Shown piece after piece: positions 13,685 to 22,102 of a DNA stretch of 27,480 bases. The DNA is from UBA8079 sp049601915 (GTDB lineage: Bacteria > Pseudomonadota > Alphaproteobacteria > UBA6615): assembly GCA_049601915.1 (NCBI GenBank), contig JBMYRB010000010.1:1-27480 (forward strand), in the 5' to 3' direction. Position 1 is the stretch's first letter; each line of letters starts with the position of its first letter. The translations under genes were made by a program, and so were the position numbers. A model generated the notes under the pieces. It did not search any database, had not been told where the DNA came from, and saw only the letters and a list, made by a program, of their open reading frames with translations.

Positions 13685-15637
13685 CTAGGCGCGGACCACC
13701 GTCTCTGCCGGATCGCCGTCGCGCGGCCTGCGCGTTATTCGCCACCCAATGAGCACAACCGCCAGCCCGACCGCCGGCACATGAACCGTGGGGTCAACAA
13801 GAAGCACACCGACGGCGAGCGCCGCGCGGAGTATACGTTCCGGTACTCCGAGAGAATGAAACTCATGCCCCGAAAGCGCCGTCGCGACGAGCCATACGGC
13901 GATCGGCAACCGCGCCATGATCCAGAGGAACTCCGTCCACTGAAAGTCGACCACAAGAACAAGCGACGGGTAATAAATCCAGACATAGGGAATGATGAAG
14001 CCGACAATCGCCACGCGGACGGCCTGGAATCCCGTCTTCATCGGATCCGCATTCGCGATGGGTGCGGCCGTATAGGCCGCGATCGCCACCGGCGGGGTCA
14101 CATTGGACAGGATCGCGAACAGCAGCACGAACAGATGTGCCAGCAGCGGGGCGACCCCGAGTTGTGCGACCGCGGGGGCGAGGAAGATTGCCACCAGAAA
14201 ATACGCCGGCAATGTCGGGAGCCCCATACCGAGAATGAGTGAAGAAATCATCGCCAGGCCGAGCGCCAGGAACAGGGAACCATCGCCAAGGTTCGCGATG
14301 ACTGTGGCGAAACGAAATCCGACGCCGGTGGTCGTGACCACGCTCATGAATATGCCGATCCCGCCGACGATCACCAGAATGGACGCCGACTGCCGGCCTC
14401 CGGACACGAACGCCCCGACCAGCGCCCGACCGTAAGATGCGAGTGTCTCGGCGGGCTTGCGATAGAGTTCGCGTTCGAGAATCAGACCCGTGGGTATCGC
14501 CACAAGAATTCCGATGAATCCGGCCATGGCTGCCGAACGCCCGGAGACAAGAATGACGATAATCACGAGCAGCGGCCCAAAGAAACGCAGGGACTGTAAC
14601 CAGTCGACCCAGGTCAGAATCGGACGGTCTTCCATGGCCCCAATACCAAGACGGCCGGCCTCGGTATAGACGGCTGCAAACAGGCTGAAATAGAAGAACA
14701 GCGCCGGAATGATCGCCGCGATCGCAACGGTCAGATATGGCACTCCGGCCAAGTCGGCGAGAATGAAGGCGACCGCGCCCATAATCGGCGGGGTGAATTG
14801 ACCGCCTGATGAGGCCGAGGCCTCGACCCCGCCTGCGAATGAGGGTTTGAAGCCCTGTTTCTTGATCAGCGGTATCGTGAACACACCGGTCGAGGCGACA
14901 TTCGCCACGGGGCTGCCATTGATGGTGCCGAACATAGCGCTGCCGAGGATCGCGGCATGCGCCGCCCCGCCTCGCACACCACCGGTCGCGGCCGTCGCCA
15001 TCTTGAGCAGGATGCCGCCACCGCCCGTTGCCTCGAGCACCGCACCGAAAATTAGGAACACCAAGACGATACGGCTGACCACATCGAGCGGCAGATTGAA
15101 AATGCCCTCGCCAGGCCGCCACCAGATCAGTTCGAGTGTCTCTTCCAGCGGGAAACCCGAATGACGCAACAGGCCGGGCAGGTTTGCCCCGAACAGCATG
15201 TAAAAGGCGGAGAGGACGATGATCACCGGGAGGATCAACCCGAAACGTCGACGGGTCATTTCGACTGCGACCAAGCCGGCAAACGCCGCCAGCCAGCGGT
15301 CATAGTCGGTGAAGAAGATAATGGAGTCCGACATTTCCTCGGAAACTGCCAGGAACCGAACCATCGCCAGGGTGAACGTCACCACCAGCGCCAGGTCAAT
15401 CAGCCACATAGCCGCGCGCGCGATCCCCGGCATGGATGCATGACGCTTCGCCAGGGGTTCGAACAGGAAAACAATACCGGCGCCGGCCGCGAAGAAGGAG
15501 CTGCGCTGGAGATTTTCCTCCAGCAGCGCAATCCCCGCCACATACATGGCGTAGAAACACAGAAGAAATGCGGCGATGCGCGCCAAACCGTCCATCACGC
15601 CCACGATTGATCGTTCAATCGGCGTCAGATTGTCCAT
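13685..15637 (-). CDS. TRAP transporter fused permease (TAXI type, DctQM fusion)
   Basis: 650 residues with about 16-18 hydrophobic segments, matching a fusion of the 4-TM and 12-TM subunits used by TAXI-TRAP systems. Landmarks are the ATGGGGILLKMATA and GTINGSPVANVASTG loops and SSGGQFTPPIMGAVAF in the first half of the M domain, and LGMGLPTLPAYFLVA in the second. It lies in the inner membrane and uses an ion gradient for uptake. ATG 15637 with GGGGAAG upstream is chosen over the TTG at 15652. It follows the binding-protein gene by 95 bp, with an inverted repeat between them. Confidence 0.92.
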   Translation of the reverse strand: MDNLTPIERSIVGVMDGLARIAAFLLCFYAMYVAGIALLEENLQRSSFFAAGAGIVFLFEPLAKRHASMPGIARAAMWLIDLALVVTFTLAMVRFLAVSEEMSDSIIFFTDYDRWLAAFAGLVAVEMTRRRFGLILPVIIVLSAFYMLFGANLPGLLRHSGFPLEETLELIWWRPGEGIFNLPLDVVSRIVLVFLIFGAVLEATGGGGILLKMATAATGGVRGGAAHAAILGSAMFGTINGSPVANVASTGVFTIPLIKKQGFKPSFAGGVEASASSGGQFTPPIMGAVAFILADLAGVPYLTVAIAAIIPALFFYFSLFAAVYTEAGRLGIGAMEDRPILTWVDWLQSLRFFGPLLVIIVILVSGRSAAMAGFIGILVAIPTGLILERELYRKPAETLASYGRALVGAFVSGGRQSASILVIVGGIGIFMSVVTTTGVGFRFATVIANLGDGSLFLALGLAMISSLILGMGLPTLPAYFLVAIFLAPAVAQLGVAPLLAHLFVLLFAILSNVTPPVAIAAYTAAPIANADPMKTGFQAVRVAIVGFIIPYVWIYYPSLVLVVDFQWTEFLWIMARLPIAVWLVATALSGHEFHSLGVPERILRAALAVGVLLVDPTVHVPAVGLAVVLIGWRITRRPRDGDPAETVVRA

Positions 15638-15659
15638 GACCGCTTCCCCCAAACGCCGA

Positions 15660-15702
15660 CGGCCGGAGAGTCAGACAGGCGCAAGCCCCGTCACTCCGGC
15701 CG
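15660..15702. repeat. Intercistronic inverted repeat
   Basis: CGGCCGGAG (15660-15668) pairs with CTCCGGCCG (15694-15702) around a 25-base loop. It lies between the TAXI binding-protein stop and the permease start on the minus strand. It is not followed by a T run, so it is more likely an mRNA-stabilising or partial-attenuation hairpin than a terminator. Confidence 0.5.
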
Positions 15703-15732
15703 CCTTGGCGTATTGCTCAGAAGGCGTTGCGC

Positions 15733-16779
15733 CTACTGCGGTGCCCGCGTGCCACCCACGAAGGCGTCGGGGATATCGAGCCCCTTCTCCTTGTAGTAGC
15801 GCAGCGCACCGGGATGGATGCCGTTCGGGATCGGGAACAACGCCTCTTCCAGCGTCACCGCCGAGCTCATCCAAGGCGCCAGCGCATGGGCTTCCTCGAT
15901 ATTCTCCCAGAAGGCCTGGGTCATGGCATACACCACGTCCGCATCCATATCCGCGCGAACGGCCACAGCAACCTTCGGATTCACCAGCTTCACCGCGCTG
16001 GTGTTCATCTGGTTGGCGCCATAGGCGTCCGGCGGCAGGTCGATCAGCGAGTTCATCGGGTTCGACAACAGACGCTTGGTTCCCGGGTCTTCCATCATCC
16101 GGGCCTCATCGACGCCGATCACGCGAATCTTGGATGTCAGCGCGATCTGCTGGATGCGGGGATCAGGGTTGATGCCCGGAAGCATCATCACGTCGTATTT
16201 GCGATCCTGGAACGCCTGGATCGCCGGGCCCCAGTTCAGCTTGACCAGCTCGAAGTCCTTACCCGGCTCGTAACCGGTCTGGCCCTTCACGGTGATCAGG
16301 TTCTGCTGGGTGGCGGTACCGCCCGGAGGCCCGAGGAATACTTTCTTGTCCTTGAAGTCGGCGAAGGTCTGGATAGGGGATTCGTCATACACGATGTAGT
16401 GCCGAGCCCCGATCGGGTGGGCAAAAACAATCGACAGATTCTTTGCCGGGTTCTCGCCTTCCTTCAGATTCTTGAACGGGCCCTTCTTGGCGCCCATCAG
16501 CTGAATCGAAATCATCGAGGTCAGCGAAAAGTCCATGTCGCCGGCTGCGACTTGCAGCATGTGACGCGTGGCGGGACCCGACGCCGAAAGCTGAATCTCG
16601 GTGTTGGGCACATGGCGGTTAACGGCATTCGCCCAGGCGGTATGAATGAGGTTCACCGACGTACCAGGCGGGAACGTTCCCATTTTGTAGAATGTCTTCT
16701 CCCGGGCCTCGGCCATGCCCGTCGTCGCCATGATGGCGATCCCGGCAACAGCAAAGCTCCTGAACAACATCTTCAGCAT
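15733..16779 (-). CDS. TAXI-family TRAP transporter solute-binding protein
   Basis: 348 residues. Periplasmic receptor for the fused permease downstream. It begins with a signal peptide: MLKMLFRSF, a hydrophobic stretch AVAGIAIMATTG, and a cleavage site after AEA at about residue 25. The mature part has YKMGTFPPGTSVNLIHTAW and KKVFLGPPGGTATQQNLI, typical of TAXI receptors, which often bind glutamate-like or other carboxylates. GGGAG nine bases upstream supports ATG 16779; the frame continues upstream without coding character. The order binding protein then permease is usual for this family. Confidence 0.92.
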   Translation of the reverse strand: MLKMLFRSFAVAGIAIMATTGMAEAREKTFYKMGTFPPGTSVNLIHTAWANAVNRHVPNTEIQLSASGPATRHMLQVAAGDMDFSLTSMISIQLMGAKKGPFKNLKEGENPAKNLSIVFAHPIGARHYIVYDESPIQTFADFKDKKVFLGPPGGTATQQNLITVKGQTGYEPGKDFELVKLNWGPAIQAFQDRKYDVMMLPGINPDPRIQQIALTSKIRVIGVDEARMMEDPGTKRLLSNPMNSLIDLPPDAYGANQMNTSAVKLVNPKVAVAVRADMDADVVYAMTQAFWENIEEAHALAPWMSSAVTLEEALFPIPNGIHPGALRYYKEKGLDIPDAFVGGTRAPQ

Positions 16780-16853
16780 TTGTGTTTCTCCCTGTTCAAC
16801 GCCCAGTCTCTGCGGGCGATTTATGCGGGTTCGTCTTGCGATCTTTCCGTCGT

Positions 16854-16872
16854 CGTGCGCGACAAACGCACG
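16854..16872. promoter_or_regulatory. Inverted repeat upstream of the TAXI-TRAP operon
   Basis: CGTGCG, seven bases, CGCACG. It lies 75-93 bases before the binding-protein start, in the divergent region with the receiver-domain remnant. It is a candidate operator or a small hairpin. Confidence 0.35.
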
Positions 16873-16922
16873 GCATAGTTTTGAACAACCCCACAGTTCA
16901 CGTTCGCTGTGCGAACACCTGA

Positions 16923-17366
16923 ATTCCAAGGCTTTATCCAGCGATTTCTATAGGCGAAATCGTTGTCGGCGATATCTGTAAGAACTTCCTCACCCAGCTC
17001 GGCTATGGCGTTGTGCGGGCCGATACAGGCGATAATGCGGTCCAGATAATGCACGATCACAACTTCGAGTTTGACGGGATTGTATCGGACGTCATGTTGC
17101 TTAGCGCGCTCAGAGGACCGAATGTCGTGGAGTTCGCACTCCAGCATAACCCTGCGATCGGCATCCTCATGATGTCGGGTTACCCCGAGGAACATTGCAA
17201 GAGATTGCTCGCCCATTGCCAACACGCGATTTATCTCCGCAAGCCTTTCCGCAAGCAGATATTCGGTGAGCATCTGGCGATGGCGCTCAACGCCACGCGC
17301 TTCAAGCAGTCCAAGAAGATCGACGGGTCACAAGAACAGCCAGACGCGACAGCCGCCAAGGCTTGA
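16923..17366 (+). pseudogene. Response-regulator receiver domain remnant
   Basis: The frame opens after TGA at 16920 and reads GEIVVGDICKNFLTQLGYG, then FDGIVSDVMLL (phospho-acceptor Asp), ILMMSGYPEE (conserved Ser) and YLRKPFRKQIF (conserved Lys). This is a complete receiver fold. The acidic pair after strand 1, normally DD or DE, is reduced to GD, and no normal start codon lies before strand 1; GTG 17013 would cut off the first strand and helix. It looks like the last part of a hybrid kinase or regulator whose 5' end has been lost. A short active protein from a rare start cannot be excluded. Confidence 0.6.
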
Positions 17367-17384
17367 GGCGCGCCGAGCGGCCCG

Positions 17385-18239
17385 TCAGGGCTTTACGCCC
17401 GGTCCACCATGCCGGCGCATGAAATCAGCAAAAACGCCGACGATCTCGGGCTCCAGATCACCCCACTCGGTGAACGGGATGACCGGTTCGTCCGAATCCT
17501 CGATCGGTAGCATGTGCAACTCGCTACCCGGAATCAGGGCATGGACCTTCTGGCCGACGCGCGAGTCATGCACCCGGTCATTGCCCGGAACGATGACCGA
17601 CGGCGCAGAAAGCGAACCCAGCTCAGCCTCGCTGACGCCGAATACCGGCAGATCCGACCCCGTCATGAACAAATCCCGTAACTTGGTCTGGATGGCAATG
17701 AACGTCTCCGCCGACATTTCCATAAGTCGCTTGTGGTTGTCGGCATTTGCGGCGATCCGTTCGGCATATTCAGGTGTCGCACATACGGCTTCCATGCCAC
17801 CGGCCTGCGCTGCACGAATGAACTGATCGTAATAGGCTTCCGGCAGGCGACCGGCTGCAAAGGCGCCACCAGTGACACGCAGCAGGAGTAAGCCGCGAAC
17901 CGCCTCGGGATGGCGCAGCGCAAAAAATAAGGCCGTGCGCGCGCCCGATGAAGACCCACCGATGAACGCCGGGACCTCACCCAGCTCGGACAACAGCGTG
18001 TGGAGGTCGTCCGCCCAGACGGCTTCCTCCACTTCATCCGCGCTCATCAGAATATCCGAAGCCCCCGTGTTGCGGCGGTCATGCAGCAGGACACGAAAAC
18101 CTTCCGCCGACAATTTGCGCGCCATGGGCAGGAATTCGTCGTAACCACGCCGGCCTCCGGTGATCAAAGTCACAAGCGGCCCGTCATCTCCGACAATCTC
18201 GTAGCGGAGATTGACGCCGCGAACGTTGATCCTTGCCAT
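17385..18239 (-). CDS. Alpha/beta hydrolase
   Basis: 284 residues. The oxyanion region is LITGGRRGYDEF and HDRRNTGASD; the nucleophile elbow is GGSSSGA with S97. The acid is probably the Asp in VPGNDRVHD. After it, where the catalytic His is expected, the sequence is LPIEDSDEPVIPFTEWGDL with no His, so the triad looks incomplete. AGGAG seven bases before ATG 18239 decides the start; the longer frame overlaps the cupin gene. It lies 20 bp after the cupin gene and is likely co-transcribed with it. Substrate unknown. Confidence 0.85.
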   Translation of the reverse strand: MARINVRGVNLRYEIVGDDGPLVTLITGGRRGYDEFLPMARKLSAEGFRVLLHDRRNTGASDILMSADEVEEAVWADDLHTLLSELGEVPAFIGGSSSGARTALFFALRHPEAVRGLLLLRVTGGAFAAGRLPEAYYDQFIRAAQAGGMEAVCATPEYAERIAANADNHKRLMEMSAETFIAIQTKLRDLFMTGSDLPVFGVSEAELGSLSAPSVIVPGNDRVHDSRVGQKVHALIPGSELHMLPIEDSDEPVIPFTEWGDLEPEIVGVFADFMRRHGGPGVKP

Positions 18240-18259
18240 CGCTTTCTCCTCTGTACCAG

Positions 18260-18808
18260 CTACTCGGCGGCGGTCACCATCTTGCCGTCCGCATCGAGTT
18301 TCAGACCAGCGGCGGCAGCCTGATCGACGACTTCCTGAGGACGGCTGACAGTGGTGTTTTCGGTCCCGCCGATAATCACCAGCAGATGACCATAGGTATC
18401 CCCGACATTCTTGAAACTCCGCATCACACCCGCGGGTACGGAAATACAGTCCATCGGGCCAAGAACGACCTCTTCGCCGGCGTCTCCCTCGTTCCAGTAA
18501 ACCGCCCACTGGCCGGAAATCGGAATGAAAACCTCCACTTCCTCGTCATGGGAGTGCATGGCCGAACCGTTATCCGGCTCAGCCCCGACATAGGCGACAT
18601 TGAACCCCGTCGAATCGACGATTCCCGGCTGTGTGCCGGCATCCTCGGAGACCCCACGCCCGATGATCGAATATATATCTCTCTGAAACCCCGGAATTCC
18701 CTGGGTAATCATCAATTGGGTATTGGCCTTTTGCTCGTCGAACATCGCGATACGCGAACGCATCTCATCCTGCGACATAACGACAATACCGTCTGATTTC
18801 TCGGTCAT
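18260..18808 (-). CDS. Cupin-domain protein
   Basis: 182 residues, single cupin. Motif 1 is HSHDEEVEVFIPISG (H85, H87, E90 or E92). Motif 2 is GPMDCISVPAGVMRSFKN, where the usual His is Arg130, so the metal site may be three-ligand. It could be a small dioxygenase, isomerase or binding protein. ATG 18808 has GAGGAG just upstream, slightly close; ATG 18838 would add ten residues but has no good site. First gene of a pair with the alpha/beta hydrolase. Not assignable to a pathway. Confidence 0.82.
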   Translation of the reverse strand: MTEKSDGIVVMSQDEMRSRIAMFDEQKANTQLMITQGIPGFQRDIYSIIGRGVSEDAGTQPGIVDSTGFNVAYVGAEPDNGSAMHSHDEEVEVFIPISGQWAVYWNEGDAGEEVVLGPMDCISVPAGVMRSFKNVGDTYGHLLVIIGGTENTTVSRPQEVVDQAAAAGLKLDADGKMVTAAE

Positions 18809-19022
18809 TCGCTCCTCATACTGCGTCACCCCGTCCATTCTGGCACCCGCCGAGGCTGACCGACAAGCGCGCTAGTCAATCGCGCTCCACGATCACGGTT
18901 CCGAACGCGCCATTGATACTCGTGATTCCGGCCGATTCAGCGCCGCATACTCTTGCGCCAAAGCCCGCAGCGTGCTCCCTATTCGACGAGTTGGTTATGT
19001 CGGGTTGATTCGGGGGATTTAC

Positions 19023-20249
19023 GTGGGCGACCTGTCCAAAAAAGCACTTAACATCGACGATCTGCGGCGTATGGCGAAGCGTCGCCTCACCAAAGCCCTT
19101 TTCGATTTCTGCGACAAGGGCAGCGAAGACCAGATCGCCATGCGGGACAATCGGAACGCGCTCGACCGAATCAAGATCATGCCGCGCGCGCCACGCGACG
19201 TGTCCAGACGCGACCCCGCAATCACCCTGTTGGGGAAAAAGCACGATCTGCCGATCCTGATCGGACCGACCGGTCCGGCAGGCTTCGTCTGGTATCGCGG
19301 CGAGACTGCGCTTGCGCGTGCGGCCACCAGGGCCAACATCCCGTTCACGCTCGCCAGTACCTCGAACACGGCCATGGAAAAGGTCATCGAGAATGGCGGC
19401 GGCACCCAGTGGTTCCAGCTTTACGTCTGGCGTAACCCGGAAGCCGCTTTTGTTACCGTCCAGCGTGCGCTCGATGCCGGGTTCGAAGCCCTGGTCGTGA
19501 CAGTCGACTCTCCCGTCTACAACAACCGTGAAATCGACGTTCGTAACGGGCTGGTCTTCCCACCACGTATCACACGCAAGTCCGTCATCGACAGCTTGCG
19601 CCACCCGCGCTGGCTGGTCGGCACGGCCGGCCGCTATTTCCTCAACGAAGGCCGCCTGCCCGCCTTCACGAACATTCATATTCCCGCGGAGGACAAGGCC
19701 GAGGCCACCGGTTATGTCTCGGCGCGCTCCGGCTCTTTCCTGAATCGTAATGACACCATGGGCTGGGACTACCTGCGCCGGTTACGCGATGTCTGGCCGC
19801 ACAAGCTTCTGGTCAAGGGCATCCTGCACACGGATGACGCTATCGATGCAGTCGAGATGGGCGCCGACGGGATCTTTGTCTCCAATCACGCCGGCAATGT
19901 GAACGACACCGCGATCACGCCTTGGGACGCACTCCCGGCCATCGCCGATGCGGTGGGCGGTCGCACCACGATCATCGCGGACAGCGGTGTGCGGCGCGGC
20001 AGCGATGTCTTGAAAGGGTTGGCGCTCGGCGCTGACGCAATCGCGATCGGCCGGGCCACGCTCTACGGTGTCGGTGCGGCCGGGGAAGCCGGTGCAAACC
20101 GCGCGCTGGACATCCTCGACGCGGAAATCAGACGCACAATGGCGGTGATGGGCGTCAACGACATCGCGTCCATAACCCGCGATAACGTTCGGCTACCGGG
20201 GCAGCTCCCCGTATCGGGCAATGGTTCACCGGTGGGTTCAAATTCCTAG
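19023..20249 (+). CDS. FMN-dependent alpha-hydroxy-acid oxidase/dehydrogenase
   Basis: 408 residues, in the glycolate oxidase/lactate dehydrogenase LldD family. FMN site and catalytic parts are present: WFQLYVWRN (Y133), TVDSPVYNNREIDVRNG, LLVKGIL (K265), catalytic H289 in FVSNH, and IADSGVRRGSDVLKGLALGA with GR after it. The active-site Arg of SNHGGRQLD, which holds the substrate carboxylate, is replaced: here the sequence is SNHAGNVND, Asn292. MftD-like proteins have a related SNHGGNNLD. GTG 19023 is preferred because GGGGG is six bases upstream; GTG 18972 is an alternative. Substrate may not be a simple 2-hydroxy acid. Confidence 0.88.
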   Translation: MGDLSKKALNIDDLRRMAKRRLTKALFDFCDKGSEDQIAMRDNRNALDRIKIMPRAPRDVSRRDPAITLLGKKHDLPILIGPTGPAGFVWYRGETALARAATRANIPFTLASTSNTAMEKVIENGGGTQWFQLYVWRNPEAAFVTVQRALDAGFEALVVTVDSPVYNNREIDVRNGLVFPPRITRKSVIDSLRHPRWLVGTAGRYFLNEGRLPAFTNIHIPAEDKAEATGYVSARSGSFLNRNDTMGWDYLRRLRDVWPHKLLVKGILHTDDAIDAVEMGADGIFVSNHAGNVNDTAITPWDALPAIADAVGGRTTIIADSGVRRGSDVLKGLALGADAIAIGRATLYGVGAAGEAGANRALDILDAEIRRTMAVMGVNDIASITRDNVRLPGQLPVSGNGSPVGSNS

Positions 20250-20265
20250 AGAGGGAGAATAATCG

Positions 20266-20346
20266 ATGGCACTACATGACTAGAAATCGATCCAGTACCA
20301 AGTTTACGCCTCGGTAGATCTTTCGGTGAGCCTGGCGAAATATTAG
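20266..20346 (+). pseudogene. Five-codon ORF followed by TAG: remnant of a downstream gene
   Basis: Directly after the oxidase, GGGAG at 20253-20257 is placed ideally for ATG 20266, which reads MALHD then TAG. After the TAG the same frame goes on as KSIQYQVYASVDLSVSLAKY to another TAG at 20344. A single change of TGG to TAG would explain the first stop. It looks like the head of a lost operon partner of the oxidase. No family recognised. Confidence 0.35.
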
Positions 20347-20618
20347 TTCCCCGAGGATGAACAGGAACCGCGCACGAGATACTCAACGATGCCGCCCGCG
20401 GCCGGATACCGCGCGCCCAGGCGCCCCATGGAGTAGTCGCTGAGCAACGCAATGCCGCCGGTAATCACGAACGATATATAGACCGCGCTCGCCGCGATGG
20501 CGCCAGCCTCGCCGAGGAGCGCGAAAATGCGCACCCCCACCATGGCGCCAATACCCATGGCCACGGCGGACCAGAAGGTTACTTCGTTTTTGGGGTTTTT
20601 CAGGGAACCTCTTAGCTG
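20343..20618 (-). pseudogene. Truncated APC-family amino acid permease
   Basis: The minus-strand frame reads LRGSLKNPKNEVTFW, then AMGIGAMVGVRIFALLGEAG and LSDYSMGRLGARYPAAGG, IVEYLV, which are the first two to three helices of an amino acid-polyamine-organocation permease. It then ends in RGSCSSSGN and a stop at 20343, so about 80% of the expected 400-450 residues is missing. No good start codon is visible at its head. The breakpoint is near 20375. The stretch 20250-20680 therefore contains only gene debris. Confidence 0.75.
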
Positions 20619-20680
20619 AGAGCGATGCCGCGAACGGCCGCATCACTTGTGGACGCTCGCCCCTGCCCGTGCGGAATTGT

Positions 20681-22102
20681 CTAGCGCGGCAGCACCGAGC
20701 TGCCCATCAGGAATGCGTCGACCGCACGCGCGGCCTGACGGCCCTCCCGAATGGCCCAAACGACCAGCGACTGGCCACGGCGCATATCACCGGCCGTAAA
20801 AATCTCGTCCCGCGATGTCCGATAGGCCTCAGTATCCGCTTTCACGTTACCGCGCTCGTCGAGGTCGACATCCAGCTCGCGAAGCATGCCTTCGGCCACC
20901 GGGTGCAGGAAACCCATTGCCAGCAAAACGAGATCAGCCTTGAGTTCAAACTCGGTGCCCGGCACCGGCTGGAACTTCTCGTCGACCCGCTGACAGTTGA
21001 TGTGGGTCACATGTCCGTTCTCACCGCCGATACTGGTGGTTGTGACAGAGAAATCGCGCTCGGCGCCTTCGGCCTGGCTCGACGAGGTGCGCATCTTGAG
21101 CGGCCAGTGCGGCCATGTCAGGCCCTTGTCCTCTTTCCCCGGCGGCTCCGGCATGATCTCAAGCTGAACAACCGATAGCGCACCCTGCCGGATCGACGTC
21201 CCGATGCAGTCCGAACCCGTATCGCCGCCGCCGATGACCACGACGTTCTTCTGGGCGGCCAGGATCGGCTCGACATCGCCATCCTGATTGCTGCCGGCGA
21301 CACGGCGGTTTTGTTGCGGCAGGAATTCCATCGCGAAATGAACACCTTCAAGATCGCGTCCGTCGACCGGTAGGTCGCGCGGCGTTTCAGAGCCACCACA
21401 GAGCAGAACAGCGTCATGCTGAGAATCGAGCTCGGCCGCGGTGATATCCACACCAACATGCACTCCGCAATGTAGCGTCACACCTTCGGCGACCATTTGC
21501 TCGGCGCGCCTGTCGATCAGGTGCTTCTCCATCTTGAAATCGGGGATGCCGAAACGCAGCAATCCGCCGATAGCCTCGTTCTTTTCAAACAGATGCACAT
21601 CATGGCCCACACGTGCGAGCTGCTGGGCGGCGGCCATGCCTGCCGGGCCGGCGCCAACAATCGCGACCTTCTTGCCGGTCTTTGTGTCCGTAATCTGGGG
21701 GACAATCCACCCCTCTTCCCAGGCCTTGTCGACGATCGCGCATTCGATCGTCTTGATGGTGACCGGGTTGTCGTCAATGTTGAGTGTGCAGGCGGCCTCG
21801 CAGGGTGCGGGGCAAATCCGGCCAGTGAATTCGGGGAAGTTGTTCGTCGAATGCAGGTTGCGTGACGCTTCTTCCCAGTCTGCGTTGTAGACGAGATCAT
21901 TCCAGTCGGGGATCTGGTTGTTCACCGGACAGCCATTGTGGCAGAACGGAATACCGCAATCCATGCAGCGCGCAGCCTGGCGTTCCAGATCACGTTCCTC
22001 GAGCGGAATCACGAACTCCTTGTAATTCCGGATACGATCCGAGGCCGGTTTGTAGGTGCGGTCGTGCCGCTCGATCTCGATAAAACCCGTAACCTTGCCC
22101 AT
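20681..22102 (-). CDS. gltD: Glutamate synthase (NADPH), small subunit
   Basis: 473 residues. It passes electrons from NADPH through FAD and 4Fe-4S clusters to GltB for glutamate synthesis from glutamine and 2-oxoglutarate. Fe-S ligands are in CMDCGIPFCHNGCP (C46, C49, C54, C58) and CPAPCEAAC (C97, C101, C105). The FAD site is VAIVGAGPAGMAAA from about 146; the NADPH site is VVVIGGGDTGSDC near 285. AGDMRRGQSLVVWAI near the end completes the FAD domain. Length is normal. The start overlaps the gltB stop by one base (TAATG), so translation is coupled. Confidence 0.97.
   Translation of the reverse strand: MGKVTGFIEIERHDRTYKPASDRIRNYKEFVIPLEERDLERQAARCMDCGIPFCHNGCPVNNQIPDWNDLVYNADWEEASRNLHSTNNFPEFTGRICPAPCEAACTLNIDDNPVTIKTIECAIVDKAWEEGWIVPQITDTKTGKKVAIVGAGPAGMAAAQQLARVGHDVHLFEKNEAIGGLLRFGIPDFKMEKHLIDRRAEQMVAEGVTLHCGVHVGVDITAAELDSQHDAVLLCGGSETPRDLPVDGRDLEGVHFAMEFLPQQNRRVAGSNQDGDVEPILAAQKNVVVIGGGDTGSDCIGTSIRQGALSVVQLEIMPEPPGKEDKGLTWPHWPLKMRTSSSQAEGAERDFSVTTTSIGGENGHVTHINCQRVDEKFQPVPGTEFELKADLVLLAMGFLHPVAEGMLRELDVDLDERGNVKADTEAYRTSRDEIFTAGDMRRGQSLVVWAIREGRQAARAVDAFLMGSSVLPR

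Noticed and set aside
18876..18970. Minus-strand tail ending GAFGTVIVERD that resembles a thiolase C-terminus
   Set aside because: Too short and without any upstream thiolase motif; the frame continues only as antisense of the oxidase gene.
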